The notes below the pieces were generated by a model. It was given only the letters and a program-made list of their open reading frames with translations. It was not told the DNA's origin and searched no databases. A DNA stretch of 64,000 nucleotides from JAAZDN01 sp964440875 (GTDB taxonomy: Bacteria > Bacillota_I > Bacilli_A > Erysipelotrichales > Erysipelotrichaceae), in NCBI GenBank assembly GCA_964440875.1, contig CAYTTS010000001.1, forward strand, positions 1 to 64,000, written 5' to 3'. The position numbers and the translations under genes were made by a program. Of this stretch, positions 9,050 to 18,395 are shown one piece after another (within the stretch, counting starts at the first letter, position 1; each line of letters opens with the position of its first letter).

Positions 9050-9544
9050 TTATGCTGGTATAAATGTTTCCAACTTTGACTTTGGAATATGACAGTATCC
9101 ATTAGGATTCTTTTCCAAATAATTTTGATGTTCATCTTCGGCACGGTAGAAGTTTACTAAAGGTTCAAGTTCAACGTGAATCTTCTCATTATATTTTTCT
9201 TGTAGTTTCACTAACTCTTTTTCAGCAATAGCCATTTGATTACCATGTTCATAGTAAATTCCAGTACGGTATTGAATACCAATATCATTACCTTGTTGGT
9301 TTAAAAGAGTTGGATCAATAATGTCGAAAAACAGATCAATTAATCGCTTAGTAGTTATAACTTCAGTATCATAAGTTACCATAACAGCTTCTGTATGTCC
9401 GCTTCCTTCACACACTTCTCTATATGAAGGATCGACACTCTTTCCATTTGCATAACCTACCTCTGTAAAAAGTACTCCTTCAATTTGCTTGAAGTATGCT
9501 TGTACTCCCCAAAAGCAACCACCACCAAAAACGATTGTTCGCAT
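9050..9544 (-). CDS. msrA: Peptide-methionine (S)-S-oxide reductase
   Basis: MsrA reduces the S epimer of methionine sulfoxide in oxidised proteins. The catalytic motif GGGCFWG lies at residues 7-13, with the nucleophilic Cys at 10. GYANG, DPTLLNQQGNDIGIQYR and GYCHIPKSKLE are further family signatures. I start at ATG 9544, giving 164 residues; the frame stays open 17 codons upstream, but a normal MsrA begins at this Met. It is a single gene divergent from cdaA. A 16-bp palindrome lies about 65 bases upstream at its likely -35 region. Confidence 0.93.
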   Translation of the reverse strand: MRTIVFGGGCFWGVQAYFKQIEGVLFTEVGYANGKSVDPSYREVCEGSGHTEAVMVTYDTEVITTKRLIDLFFDIIDPTLLNQQGNDIGIQYRTGIYYEHGNQMAIAEKELVKLQEKYNEKIHVELEPLVNFYRAEDEHQNYLEKNPNGYCHIPKSKLETFIPA

Positions 9545-9608
9545 ATTATCACTCTTTCTTTTTAAATCATTTATTCGATATATAAATAATAGCATATTAA
9601 TGAAAAAA

Positions 9609-9624
9609 ATTACTTTAAAGTAAT
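9609..9624. promoter_or_regulatory. 16-bp perfect palindrome between msrA and cdaA
   Basis: ATTACTTTAAAGTAAT reads identically on both strands. For msrA it borders the -35 position relative to a TGCTATTAT extended -10 on the minus strand. The 42-base distance to the cdaA -10 makes it less likely to act on cdaA. It is probably an operator; the regulator is unknown. Confidence 0.45.
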
Positions 9625-9662
9625 CTTTATATTTTTAAAACACAATTATTACACTTTGTTTA

Positions 9663-9671
9663 TGGTATAAT
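9663..9671 (+). promoter_or_regulatory. Extended -10 promoter of the cdaA operon
   Basis: TGGTATAAT has the TGN extension, which can offset the poor -35 (CAATTA at 17 bases). It lies 26 bases before the cdaA start, with AGGAGG between. Confidence 0.6.
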
Positions 9672-9696
9672 ACTCTATATATTATAGGAGGTTTTT

Positions 9697-10641
9697 ATGT
9701 TCGAATTTATAACTCTCCCAAAATTAATACAGTTTGGGCAAGTATTACTAGACATTGGAATAATGGCGGTAATTATTTATTACGCATTGCGTATCATCAG
9801 AAATAATGCTAGAACTGTTCAATTATTTAAAGGTATCTTATTTATTTTTATAGCAAATATGTTAGCGAAACTTTTCGGTTTTGAAACAGTTAGAAATTTC
9901 ACGGAAATATTTATGACATGGGGTGTTTTAGCCGTTATCATTATTTTCCAACCAGAAATTAGATCGGTATTAGAGCGTCTTGGAAAAAGTAGTTTCTTCT
10001 CCTCTAAATCATCACTATCATTATCAGAACGTGATCATTTAATTAAAGAGATAGTTGATTCAGTTGATCAATTATCAGCAGAGAAGACTGGAGCTTTAAT
10101 TACAATCGAAGGCGATATTTCTTTAGATGACTTTGTGAGTACGGGAACAGCATTAAACTCAGATGTTAGTCGTGAATTATTAACGTCAATTTTTGTTGTG
10201 GGAACACCACTACATGATGGGGCTGTTATTATTCAAGGAAATAAAATCGCTGCGGCAGCGGCATTCTTTCCACCAACAGAAGAGTGGCTACCAGCTAAGT
10301 ATGGGGCAAGACACCGTGCCGGTATTGGTATCAGTGAAGTAAGTGACTCAGTAACAATTATTGTTTCTGAAGAAACAGGACTAATATCAGTTGCTAAAGA
10401 TGGTCGTATGTCATTAATTAATGTTAAAGAATTAAAAGAATATTTAGAAAAAATCATTTTCTCAGTATCAACAGAATATGATGTTAAAAAAGAAGAAGTT
10501 GATGCATCAGAAGCCAAGGTTGCTAAAATCGAAAGTGAAATACGCAGTAAACAAATTGAAGATTTAGAAACAAAGAGAATTATTAAACAATTTACAAAAG
10601 TTAAATCAGAAGTTAAAGAAGGTGATGAAGATGTCGAATAA
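9697..10641 (+). CDS. cdaA: Diadenylate cyclase CdaA (DacA)
   Basis: This membrane enzyme condenses two ATP into cyclic di-AMP, which controls potassium, osmolyte and wall homeostasis in Firmicutes. Three N-terminal membrane segments (about residues 12-90) precede the DAC domain, which has the catalytic D174-G-A motif in GTPLHDGAVII and R205-H-R in RHRAGIGIS. The 314 residues include a charged coiled tail longer than usual. It overlaps cdaR by 11 bases, with glmM next: the conserved cdaA-cdaR-glmM operon, in which the partners are known to modulate the cyclase. Confidence 0.95.
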   Translation: MFEFITLPKLIQFGQVLLDIGIMAVIIYYALRIIRNNARTVQLFKGILFIFIANMLAKLFGFETVRNFTEIFMTWGVLAVIIIFQPEIRSVLERLGKSSFFSSKSSLSLSERDHLIKEIVDSVDQLSAEKTGALITIEGDISLDDFVSTGTALNSDVSRELLTSIFVVGTPLHDGAVIIQGNKIAAAAAFFPPTEEWLPAKYGARHRAGIGISEVSDSVTIIVSEETGLISVAKDGRMSLINVKELKEYLEKIIFSVSTEYDVKKEEVDASEAKVAKIESEIRSKQIEDLETKRIIKQFTKVKSEVKEGDEDVE

Positions 10642-12040
10642 AAAAGATAAAAATCTTAGCAAAGAAGAGTTAGATAACCTTCAAAAAGAAAAACAAGAAG
10701 CAAAAGATCTTGAAAGATTAGAACGTGCTAAAAAGATTAAAGCAAGAAAAGAGTCTGTAAGAGCATCAATCGACTCACTTGAAGAATCAGTTAAACGCGT
10801 TGTTTCATGGTTTTCAAAAACAGTAGATAAATTTTTATTTAGTCGTAAGTATGACAAAGTCATCTCAATTGCCTTAGCATTTATTTTATATGCGACAATT
10901 AACTTTAATAATGCTGGACCGGTGGCACTTGATTCAACATATACGATAAAGAATCACGCAGTTACTTTAAAAGCGGACTTAGATGTTTATGAAGTTACTG
11001 GTTATGATAAAAATGTTGACGTAGTATTAACAGGAAGAAGTGCTAATGATGTTAAAACGGCAAGTCTTCAAACTAATACTAAAGTTGAATTAGACTTAAG
11101 TGGTTTAAAAACAGGAACACATACCGTTAAATTTACACCAACAAACTTTTCAAATAAAGTTAGTGTAACGACAAGACCTGAAAGTGCGACTGTTACCATC
11201 CGTAAGAAAGAGACAGCACGCTTTAAGATTACTCATGAGTACTTAAATATTAATAAGATGGATGAAAAATACTATCCAGGAGAACCGACATTTGATTCAA
11301 CGGAAGTATTAGTTAGAGCACCAGAACAAACTATAAATGAAATTGCCTATGTAAAAGCATTAATTGATGTTGAAAAAGCAACGACAGACTTTGAAGTAGA
11401 AGCACCATTATACGCTTATGATTCACAAGGCCAACGTATGGATGTAGATATCATACCTAAGATAGTTAATGTTAAAGTACCAATTACTTCACCGTCAAAA
11501 ACAGTGAAAGTCACTGTTGTACCTAAGGGAGTTATTCCAAATGATATGAGTATTGAGAGTATTACCTTAGATCACAGCTCAGTCGTTTTATATGGTAGTC
11601 CAACCGTCTTAGATACAACAGATGAGTTATTAGTTAATATTGACGCAAGTAAATTAGAACGCGATACAAAATTATATGAAAATATCGTCTTACCAAATGG
11701 TATTAGAGAAGCCAGTGTTAAGATGGTTAATATGGAAGTTAAGTTAGCAGAAACAGTTTCGAAAACTTTAGTAGGACTTCCTGTAGCCTTTGAAAATAAT
11801 AACGAAGGTTATAAAACAAGATTAATAGACTCTACACAAGCAGATATAGATGTAACTATCTATGGGGCAGAAAGTGTCATTGAAAAAATAACGGAAGAAA
11901 ACTTTGGCCGTATATACTTTGACATGGCAAATGTTGCGCCAGGTGAGGTAACACTAGCACTACTTGTGGATACTAAATATTATTTAATAACATATAAGCT
12001 AGAGTTTGATGAAATAACAATGGAAGTGGTGAAGAATTAA
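10631..12040 (+). CDS. cdaR: YbbR-domain protein CdaR, CdaA regulator
   Basis: This is a 469-residue single-pass protein. A charged cytoplasmic head (about 1-75) leads to one membrane segment (VISIALAFILYATINF) and an outer region of four YbbR-like repeats, each with a beta-rich P-x-x-V-x-V pattern (for example TTRPESATVTIRK and PKIVNVKVPI). CdaR binds CdaA at the membrane and adjusts c-di-AMP output. I prefer ATG 10631 to the GTG at 10622 because of ribosome-site spacing. The long Lys/Glu head is more extended than in Bacillus. Confidence 0.85.
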   Translation: MSNKKDKNLSKEELDNLQKEKQEAKDLERLERAKKIKARKESVRASIDSLEESVKRVVSWFSKTVDKFLFSRKYDKVISIALAFILYATINFNNAGPVALDSTYTIKNHAVTLKADLDVYEVTGYDKNVDVVLTGRSANDVKTASLQTNTKVELDLSGLKTGTHTVKFTPTNFSNKVSVTTRPESATVTIRKKETARFKITHEYLNINKMDEKYYPGEPTFDSTEVLVRAPEQTINEIAYVKALIDVEKATTDFEVEAPLYAYDSQGQRMDVDIIPKIVNVKVPITSPSKTVKVTVVPKGVIPNDMSIESITLDHSSVVLYGSPTVLDTTDELLVNIDASKLERDTKLYENIVLPNGIREASVKMVNMEVKLAETVSKTLVGLPVAFENNNEGYKTRLIDSTQADIDVTIYGAESVIEKITEENFGRIYFDMANVAPGEVTLALLVDTKYYLITYKLEFDEITMEVVKN

Positions 12041-13374
12041 TGTCGACAAAATATTTTGGAACAGACGGAATTAGGGGGAAAGCCAACGAAAAGTTAACAC
12101 CAGAGTTAGCTTATAAAGTTGGTCGATATTTGGCATATAAATTGAAGGTGGATAAAGATAGTAAGTTCTTAATTGGACGTGACACAAGACTTTCAGGAGA
12201 AATGCTAGAGTCAGCATTAGCATCAGGATTAATGGCATCAGGATTAGATGTCGATTTACTTGATGTTGTGGTGACACCGTTAGTATCACATATTTTAAAA
12301 GAAGAAGATTATGTCGGTGGAATTATGATTTCTGCAAGTCATAACCCATACTATGATAATGGTTTAAAAATTATGGGTAGTGATGGCTTGAAAATTGATA
12401 GTTTTCTACAAGATGAAGTAGAAGATTACTTAAATGGAAAGATTGAAATACCATATGCTATCAATGAAAATATTGGAGTATTAAAACATCGTATAGACTT
12501 AGTAGAGTCATATGTTAATTACTTAAAATCAGTCTTTACTCAAGACTTTAGCCAGCTTAAAATTTGTGTTGATGCAGCTCATGGATCAGCTTATGATTTA
12601 TCAAGAATCTTTAGTGAATTAGGTATGGATGCGACAATCATTAATAATGAGCCAAATGGCATTAATATTAATGATAAATGTGGATCAACTCATCCTGAGT
12701 TTCTACAAGCATTTATGAAAGATAAAGACTTTGATCTTGGAGTTGCCTTTGATGGAGATGGAGATCGTTTAGTATTTGTTGATAGAGACAATAATATTGT
12801 TGATGGTGATGGGATTATTTATATCTTAAGTACTTACTATAAAGAGAAAAACGAATTAGAAAATAATACATCAGTAGTTACTGTAATGAGTAATCTAGGA
12901 CTTCATAAGGCCTTAGATCGTGCTGGTATTAATGTTGTTGTAACAGATGTTGGAGACAAGAATGTCTTTGAGAAGATGGTTAATGATAATTACATCGTTG
13001 GTGGTGAACAATCCGGCCATATCATCGTTAAAAAACACTCTAATATGGGAGATGGAATCTTAGTTACTTTAAAGATATTATCAATAATGAGTGAATTAAA
13101 CTTAGGCTTTAATGAATTATTAAGTGATCTTAAAATTTATCCACAACTTTTAGAAAATACCTATGTTAAAAATACAGATTATGTACTGACACATGAAGAA
13201 GTTGTTAAAAGGATTGAAGAAGTTAAATCTGAATTAGGTGATAATGGTAGAATATTAGTACGAGCAAGTGGTACAGAACCATTAGTTAGAGTTATGGTCG
13301 AAGCTGAAAGTGAAGACCTATGTTCTAAACATGTATCTTATATAATAGAAACAATTAAACAAATAGAGGCGTGA
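12040..13374 (+). CDS. glmM: Phosphoglucosamine mutase
   Basis: GlmM interconverts glucosamine-6-phosphate and glucosamine-1-phosphate for UDP-GlcNAc and wall synthesis. YFGTDGIRG opens the protein, and the active-site Ser is S100 in ISASHNPYYDNG. DGDGDR is the magnesium loop, and RASGTEPLVRVM near the C-terminus binds the phosphate. The length of 444 residues is normal. Its start overlaps the cdaR stop (TAATG), and the response regulator follows after four bases, so the operon reads on. Confidence 0.96.
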   Translation: MSTKYFGTDGIRGKANEKLTPELAYKVGRYLAYKLKVDKDSKFLIGRDTRLSGEMLESALASGLMASGLDVDLLDVVVTPLVSHILKEEDYVGGIMISASHNPYYDNGLKIMGSDGLKIDSFLQDEVEDYLNGKIEIPYAINENIGVLKHRIDLVESYVNYLKSVFTQDFSQLKICVDAAHGSAYDLSRIFSELGMDATIINNEPNGININDKCGSTHPEFLQAFMKDKDFDLGVAFDGDGDRLVFVDRDNNIVDGDGIIYILSTYYKEKNELENNTSVVTVMSNLGLHKALDRAGINVVVTDVGDKNVFEKMVNDNYIVGGEQSGHIIVKKHSNMGDGILVTLKILSIMSELNLGFNELLSDLKIYPQLLENTYVKNTDYVLTHEEVVKRIEEVKSELGDNGRILVRASGTEPLVRVMVEAESEDLCSKHVSYIIETIKQIEA

Positions 13375-13378
13375 TAAA

Positions 13379-14053
13379 ATGAAAAAAGTTATTTGTATCG
13401 TAGAGGATGAGAAGGACTTAAATGAACTTGTTAAAAGATATTTAGAACAAGATGGTTATGAAGTGCGTCAATATTTTACATATGAATCAGCTTTTGGGGC
13501 AATCAATGATGATGATATCGATCTATGGATCTTAGATATTATGTTAGATGATAAGAGCGGATTTGACTTAATTGATGAAATAAAAATAGTAAATCCGGAA
13601 GTTCCAGTAATTTTTATGAGTGCTAGAGATCAAGACTTTGATCGTATAATTGGACTAGAGCGTGGAAGTGATGATTATATTACCAAACCATTTAGTCCAA
13701 AAGAATTAGTATTAAGAGTAAATGCTGTTTTAAGACGTACATATCGTAGTGACTTAAGCGAACGCTTAAGTGTTGATACTTATGAGGTTGATGAAAAAGC
13801 ACGCGTAGTTTATGAGGGTGAGAGTATTATTGAATTAACGACGAAAGAATTTGAATTACTTTTATTATTCGTTAAACATCCACAAACTGCTTTCTCTCGT
13901 GAGCAAATATTAGAGCAAGTATGGAAAGAAGACTCTTACTATGTATCTGATCGTGTAATTGATGATACTTTAAGAAAACTAAGAAAAAAGATGCCATCTT
14001 TAAATATTAGTACTATTTATGGATTTGGCTATAGGTTAGGCATTAATGAATAA
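13379..14053 (+). CDS. OmpR/PhoB-family response regulator
   Basis: This is a 224-residue regulator. The receiver domain has the acidic pocket E9-D10, phospho-acceptor D53 in LWILDIMLDD and Lys in YITKPFSP. The C-terminal winged helix (about 130-222) ends with YGFGYRLG, the typical wing hairpin. It overlaps the following kinase gene by eight bases and is almost certainly its partner. It is co-transcribed with cdaA-cdaR-glmM, which suggests a cell-envelope or osmotic signal; this is inference. Confidence 0.92.
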   Translation: MKKVICIVEDEKDLNELVKRYLEQDGYEVRQYFTYESAFGAINDDDIDLWILDIMLDDKSGFDLIDEIKIVNPEVPVIFMSARDQDFDRIIGLERGSDDYITKPFSPKELVLRVNAVLRRTYRSDLSERLSVDTYEVDEKARVVYEGESIIELTTKEFELLLLFVKHPQTAFSREQILEQVWKEDSYYVSDRVIDDTLRKLRKKMPSLNISTIYGFGYRLGINE

Positions 14054-15395
14054 GAAAAGTAAAATAATACACTTAACACTTACGCAACAATTAATAGGAA
14101 TCATCTTCTTGTTTGTCGTAGTGTTTTTGTCTTTTTTCTTTACATATTTAAACCGTAATATTAATAACTTTGTCCGTGTTGAGATGGATACTAAGTTAAG
14201 TGTTTCCCATAATGCCATAATTGATTCCTATCATTACTCAGCTAACTTAGATAGGCCATTTAATCTAGCGAATAATGACGAAGATATTAGTCATAAGGTT
14301 TGGGATCTTTTTGGGACAACACAAACTGTTAGTTATCGCGAGTTACCATCAGAGATCCGTAATGAGATTGAATTAGCAAGAATTCAATCATTATCACAAC
14401 AACAAATTTATTCTAATTTTATTGCCAAATCACCAGCAGGTGACTATTTAATAAGATTAACTAATGATTATGATTACAATGTTACTGTCGTAAGTGCTTT
14501 ATCACAAGATGTCAGTTTTGCGCTTAGAAATCGTTTAGTAAATAGTGTCTTAAATGCCGTAATGGTTATCGTCTTACTACTATTTACCCTAATGTTAACC
14601 TGGGTATCGTCAATAATTAGGTCCTTAAGTAAGATTCAAGACTATATTAATGCGGTAACTAAGGATGAAAAAGCTAGTTTAGTAATTGAGCGTCAAGATG
14701 AGATAGGCGAGGTCGCCAAGGCCCTAGTATATATGAATGATGAACTGCACCGTCAAGAAGAAGTTAAGGCGGAACTTATCCAAAATATTTCACACGACTT
14801 AAAAACACCAATCGCAACGATTAAATCATATGGAGAAGCAATTAAAGATGGTATTTATCCTTATGATACTCTTGAGAAGTCAGTAGACGTTATTATTGAA
14901 CATGCCTCAAGATTAGAACAGAAAGTTCACAGTTTATTATTATTAAATCGTATGGATTATTTAGTCTCTAATAATGATGGTCAAGAAGTTGATTTAGAAA
15001 TTGTCATTAATAAGACACTAGTATCAATTATTCCAATTAATACTGAACTTGATATCTTATCTGACTTACAAACGTCGATGTTTAAAGGTGAAGAAGAATC
15101 ATGGCGTGTTGTTTGTGAAAACATTTTAGACAATGCCTTACGTTATGCAGAAACATATATTAAGATAACATTAACCGATACTTACTTAAGTATTGAGAAT
15201 GATGGTAAATTCTTAAGTGAAGAAGTTATGCGAACAATGTTTAAACCATATGAAAAAGGTACTGATGGTGGTTTTGGAATGGGACTTTCAATTGTCCACC
15301 GTGTTGTTGACGCTTATGGATATCGCGTCTATGCCTATAATACTAAAGATGGTGTAATGATTAGAATTGATAAGGAATACACTAGTGATAACTAG
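14046..15395 (+). CDS. Membrane sensor histidine kinase
   Basis: This 449-residue kinase has one N-terminal membrane segment (about 16-36), an outer sensor of about 135 residues and a second membrane segment (about 172-195). A HAMP linker with RQDEIGEVAKAL follows. HisKA contains NISHDLKTP with phospho-acceptor H250, and HATPase_c has the N box ENILDNALRYAE and G box GFGMGLSIV. The outer sensor resembles no domain I can name. It pairs with the response regulator just upstream; a hairpin at its stop ends the operon. Confidence 0.93.
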   Translation: MNKKSKIIHLTLTQQLIGIIFLFVVVFLSFFFTYLNRNINNFVRVEMDTKLSVSHNAIIDSYHYSANLDRPFNLANNDEDISHKVWDLFGTTQTVSYRELPSEIRNEIELARIQSLSQQQIYSNFIAKSPAGDYLIRLTNDYDYNVTVVSALSQDVSFALRNRLVNSVLNAVMVIVLLLFTLMLTWVSSIIRSLSKIQDYINAVTKDEKASLVIERQDEIGEVAKALVYMNDELHRQEEVKAELIQNISHDLKTPIATIKSYGEAIKDGIYPYDTLEKSVDVIIEHASRLEQKVHSLLLLNRMDYLVSNNDGQEVDLEIVINKTLVSIIPINTELDILSDLQTSMFKGEEESWRVVCENILDNALRYAETYIKITLTDTYLSIENDGKFLSEEVMRTMFKPYEKGTDGGFGMGLSIVHRVVDAYGYRVYAYNTKDGVMIRIDKEYTSDN

Positions 15396-15401
15396 TGTAT
15401 T
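15376..15401 (+). terminator. Hairpin at the end of the two-component operon
   Basis: An 11-bp perfect stem (AATACACTAGT) with a GATA loop overlaps the kinase stop codon. Only a short TTTT follows, so termination may be partial. Confidence 0.55.
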
Positions 15402-15460
15402 TTCAAAACTTTAAAAAGTATGTGAAATATACTATAATAGACAAGGATTAGGAGCGTTCT

Positions 15461-16216
15461 ATGGAAGTTAATATTAATAATGTAAAAGTTTATTTTGAAA
15501 AAACCGGCGATAAAGAGAGATCGGTTATTTTACTCCATGGCTGGGGTCAAAATACAATAATGATGAAACCGATAGCTGATCATTTATCAGAGTATTTTAC
15601 GGTTTATAATATTGACTTTCCAGGCTTTGGAAAAAGTGCTACACCAACAGTTGTTTGGGGTGTTGAAGAATATAGTGATATGCTGGCTAAGTTTATTGAA
15701 ATACATAGTTTAAATGATCCGATAATAATTGGCCACTCATTTGGAGTCCGTGTTGCAATTCACTATGCAAAAGATCATAATGTTTCAAAGATGGTCTTTA
15801 CAGGTGGGGCAGGTATTAGACCTAAGCGAGGACTAGCTTACTACAGTAAACTTTACTCTTACAAATTAGCAAAGAATATCCTAAGTTTACCAGGCTTAAA
15901 TAAGCTAAAGGATAAGTTATCTAAAAATGCAGGTAGTGAAGATTATCGTGCTTTAGATGGTGTTATGAAAGCAAGTTTCTCAAAAATAGTTAATTTAGAT
16001 TTAAGTGATGAATTAAAAAATATTAAGAGTGAAGTTTTATTAGTCTGGGGATCAGACGATGATGCAACTCCACTATGGATGGCTAAACAAATGGAAAGAG
16101 ATATCGAAAACAGTGGTCTGGCAATCTTTGAAAATGATGGGCATTATGCTTATTTTAATCAAATGCCAAGATTTTTAAGTGTGATCGATATATTTTTAGA
16201 AGGTGATAAAGAATGA
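15461..16216 (+). CDS. Alpha/beta-fold hydrolase
   Basis: This is a 251-residue cytosolic protein. The oxyanion-side motif is LLHGWGQN, the nucleophile elbow is GHSFG with S93, the acid is probably D199 in WGSDDDATP, and the base is H228 in NDGHYAYF. The fold covers esterases, lipases and dehalogenases, and the substrate is not readable. Its stop overlaps the start of the Mur ligase gene, and both lie in an operon ending with ddl, so a wall-related substrate is possible. Confidence 0.85.
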   Translation: MEVNINNVKVYFEKTGDKERSVILLHGWGQNTIMMKPIADHLSEYFTVYNIDFPGFGKSATPTVVWGVEEYSDMLAKFIEIHSLNDPIIIGHSFGVRVAIHYAKDHNVSKMVFTGGAGIRPKRGLAYYSKLYSYKLAKNILSLPGLNKLKDKLSKNAGSEDYRALDGVMKASFSKIVNLDLSDELKNIKSEVLLVWGSDDDATPLWMAKQMERDIENSGLAIFENDGHYAYFNQMPRFLSVIDIFLEGDKE

Positions 16217-17769
16217 ATATAGTAACGCTAACAACAATAATTGCCCTTATAATACCTAGTAAAAAAGTTTTACATATGTTTCAACAAAATCGTTATGAAC
16301 GTAGTAGGTATACAATGTGGTTTAAAGACTTTATAAAAAATAATGGTAAAGAGATTAATATAACATTATTAGTTATCTTAATTGCCTACTTACTTGGATA
16401 TTTATTAAATCCATTTATTAGTAGTTTAATAATTATATTATATAGTTTTACATTAATTGAAAAAGAATTAAAAATAGAATATATTAAACCATTAGTATTT
16501 ACTAATCGTGTTAAAAGACAAGTAGTAACGATGTCCTTAATCTATTTAATATTAATAGTAACTGCCTATAATACTAGTTTTAATTTAATGATGTATTTAA
16601 TGTTATTTTCATTAATACTACCTTATTTTATTATTTATCTAGTTAGCTTTATTACCGATCCAATAGAAAAATTCTTTAGAGATCAATTTATTATTAAAGC
16701 TCAAAATAAATTATTTTCAAATAAAAATTTAATAACAGTTGGAGTTACAGGCTCATATGGAAAAACATCAAGTAAAAATATTGTCCATGAAGTCTTAAGT
16801 GAAGATCTCTATACACTGACAACACCTTCATCATATAATACGCCAATGGGGATAACTTTAACGATTAATAATGAACTAAAGAATACCCATGAAGCCTTTA
16901 TCGTTGAGATGGGTGCTGATAAGGTGGGGGATATAGTTGAATTAAGTGAATTTGTTCAACCAAAGTATGCCTTAATTACTTCAATTGGACCACAACACTT
17001 AGCGACATTCAAATCGTTAGATAATATAATTAATGAGAAAATGGCCTTGGTTGAAAGACTTCCTAAAGATGGTGTTGCCATTTTAAATAAAGATAATAAA
17101 TATATTAATGAATACAAGATTAAAAATCCTGTTAAAAGTATTTCCTATGGAATAAAAAATCAAGATGTAGACTACTTAGCATATGATATTAAATATAGTA
17201 TTGAAGGATCATCATTTAAAGTTAAACATAATGATGAAGTATATGACTTTAAGACACGCCTTTTAGGTGAACATAACGTTCTTAATATACTAAGCGCAAT
17301 TGCCCTTGGTAGAGAATTAAATATCGCTTGGGATAAGTTAATATTAGCTGTAAGTAAGGTTAAGTTTATTGAACACCGTCTTGAGTTAAAGAAAATCAAT
17401 AATCGAACATTTATTGATAATGCCTTTAATTCAAATCCTGAAGGTGCCGCAATGTCATTAAAAGTACTATCATTAATGCCAAAAAACCGCTTTATTATTA
17501 CCCCAGGTATGATTGATCTGGGTGTAATTCAAGAGGAAGAGAACCATAAGTTTGGCTTTAATATGAAGGATAAGGTTGACTATGTTCTTTTAGTTGGAAG
17601 AAACCAAAGTGAACCAATCTATCGAGGTTTACTTGATAGTGGCTTTAATATGGATAATGTTGTCGTCTTTGATACTGTTAAAGAAGCATTATCTTATGTA
17701 TATCAACATTCAAGTGAAAAAGATATAATCTTACTTGAAAATGATTTACCTGATGCATTTAACAATTAG
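16213..17769 (+). CDS. MurF-like Mur ligase with an N-terminal membrane region
   Basis: This is a 518-residue protein. The first 150 or so residues are hydrophobic, with about four or five membrane segments, in place of the usual MurF substrate-binding domain. The ATP loop GVTGSYGKT lies at 177-185 with K184, the central domain has VEMGADKVGDI and TSIGPQHL, and the C-terminal domain has HRLELKK and DNAFNSNPEG. MurF adds D-Ala-D-Ala to UDP-MurNAc-tripeptide. The nearby ddl supports that role, but the fusion makes a related amide ligase possible. The overlap with the hydrolase gene is four bases (ATGA). Confidence 0.8.
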   Translation: MNIVTLTTIIALIIPSKKVLHMFQQNRYERSRYTMWFKDFIKNNGKEINITLLVILIAYLLGYLLNPFISSLIIILYSFTLIEKELKIEYIKPLVFTNRVKRQVVTMSLIYLILIVTAYNTSFNLMMYLMLFSLILPYFIIYLVSFITDPIEKFFRDQFIIKAQNKLFSNKNLITVGVTGSYGKTSSKNIVHEVLSEDLYTLTTPSSYNTPMGITLTINNELKNTHEAFIVEMGADKVGDIVELSEFVQPKYALITSIGPQHLATFKSLDNIINEKMALVERLPKDGVAILNKDNKYINEYKIKNPVKSISYGIKNQDVDYLAYDIKYSIEGSSFKVKHNDEVYDFKTRLLGEHNVLNILSAIALGRELNIAWDKLILAVSKVKFIEHRLELKKINNRTFIDNAFNSNPEGAAMSLKVLSLMPKNRFIITPGMIDLGVIQEEENHKFGFNMKDKVDYVLLVGRNQSEPIYRGLLDSGFNMDNVVVFDTVKEALSYVYQHSSEKDIILLENDLPDAFNN

Positions 17770-17781
17770 AAGGATGATCTT

Positions 17782-18384
17782 ATGACAATTGAACAGTTTA
17801 TTACAAAAGTTTTAAGTGTTTCTAAAATAGGTTTAAAATATAGCACTGATAGTTATGCAATCGAGAATTATGAAGAATTAGAAAAGTTAAGTTTACAGAT
17901 GTTAAATACTAACTTTAAAGATCCCATTGATGAGAGTATCTTTATTCGTGATATTTATCCAACTCCTAATGTTTCAGTTAGAGTTATGATAATTAACGAA
18001 GATGATGAAATCTTATTTGTAAAAGAAGCAGATGAGAAAAAATGGACAGTACCAGGTGGTTGGTGTGACCTCTTTTTATCATCAAAGGAAAATGCAATTA
18101 AGGAAGTTAGTGAAGAAGTTGGTCTCGATATAACAATTGAGCGTATGTTAGCGACATTTTTACGAGAGAAGTATCGTAATCCAAATACAAACCTTTCTGA
18201 TTATGTAACATATTATCTTGCGCGTGTTAAAAATGATGTTAAAATAAATATTGGCTTTGAAGTTTTAGATGCAAAGTTCTATAATATTAATGATTTGCCT
18301 GAGCTTGCGACTAAGGCAACTAAAGAAGAATTAATGATCGCATACAATGTATTAAAAAATAACTTAGATGTGTATTTCGATTAG
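17782..18384 (+). CDS. Nudix hydrolase with N-terminal NUDIX_N2-type domain
   Basis: This is a 200-residue protein. A helical N-terminal domain (about 1-55) precedes the Nudix fold. The Nudix box reads GGWCDLFLSSKENAIKEVSEEVG. The metal-binding EVSEE core is kept, but the first conserved Glu is Leu, the preceding Gly is Phe and the Arg of REU is Lys. Relatives with this N-domain hydrolyse nucleoside diphosphates linked to another group, such as ADP-ribose. The changes suggest altered activity but do not prove loss. It lies between the Mur ligase and ddl genes in the same operon. Confidence 0.85.
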   Translation: MTIEQFITKVLSVSKIGLKYSTDSYAIENYEELEKLSLQMLNTNFKDPIDESIFIRDIYPTPNVSVRVMIINEDDEILFVKEADEKKWTVPGGWCDLFLSSKENAIKEVSEEVGLDITIERMLATFLREKYRNPNTNLSDYVTYYLARVKNDVKINIGFEVLDAKFYNINDLPELATKATKEELMIAYNVLKNNLDVYFD

Positions 18385-18395
18385 GAGGAAATAAA

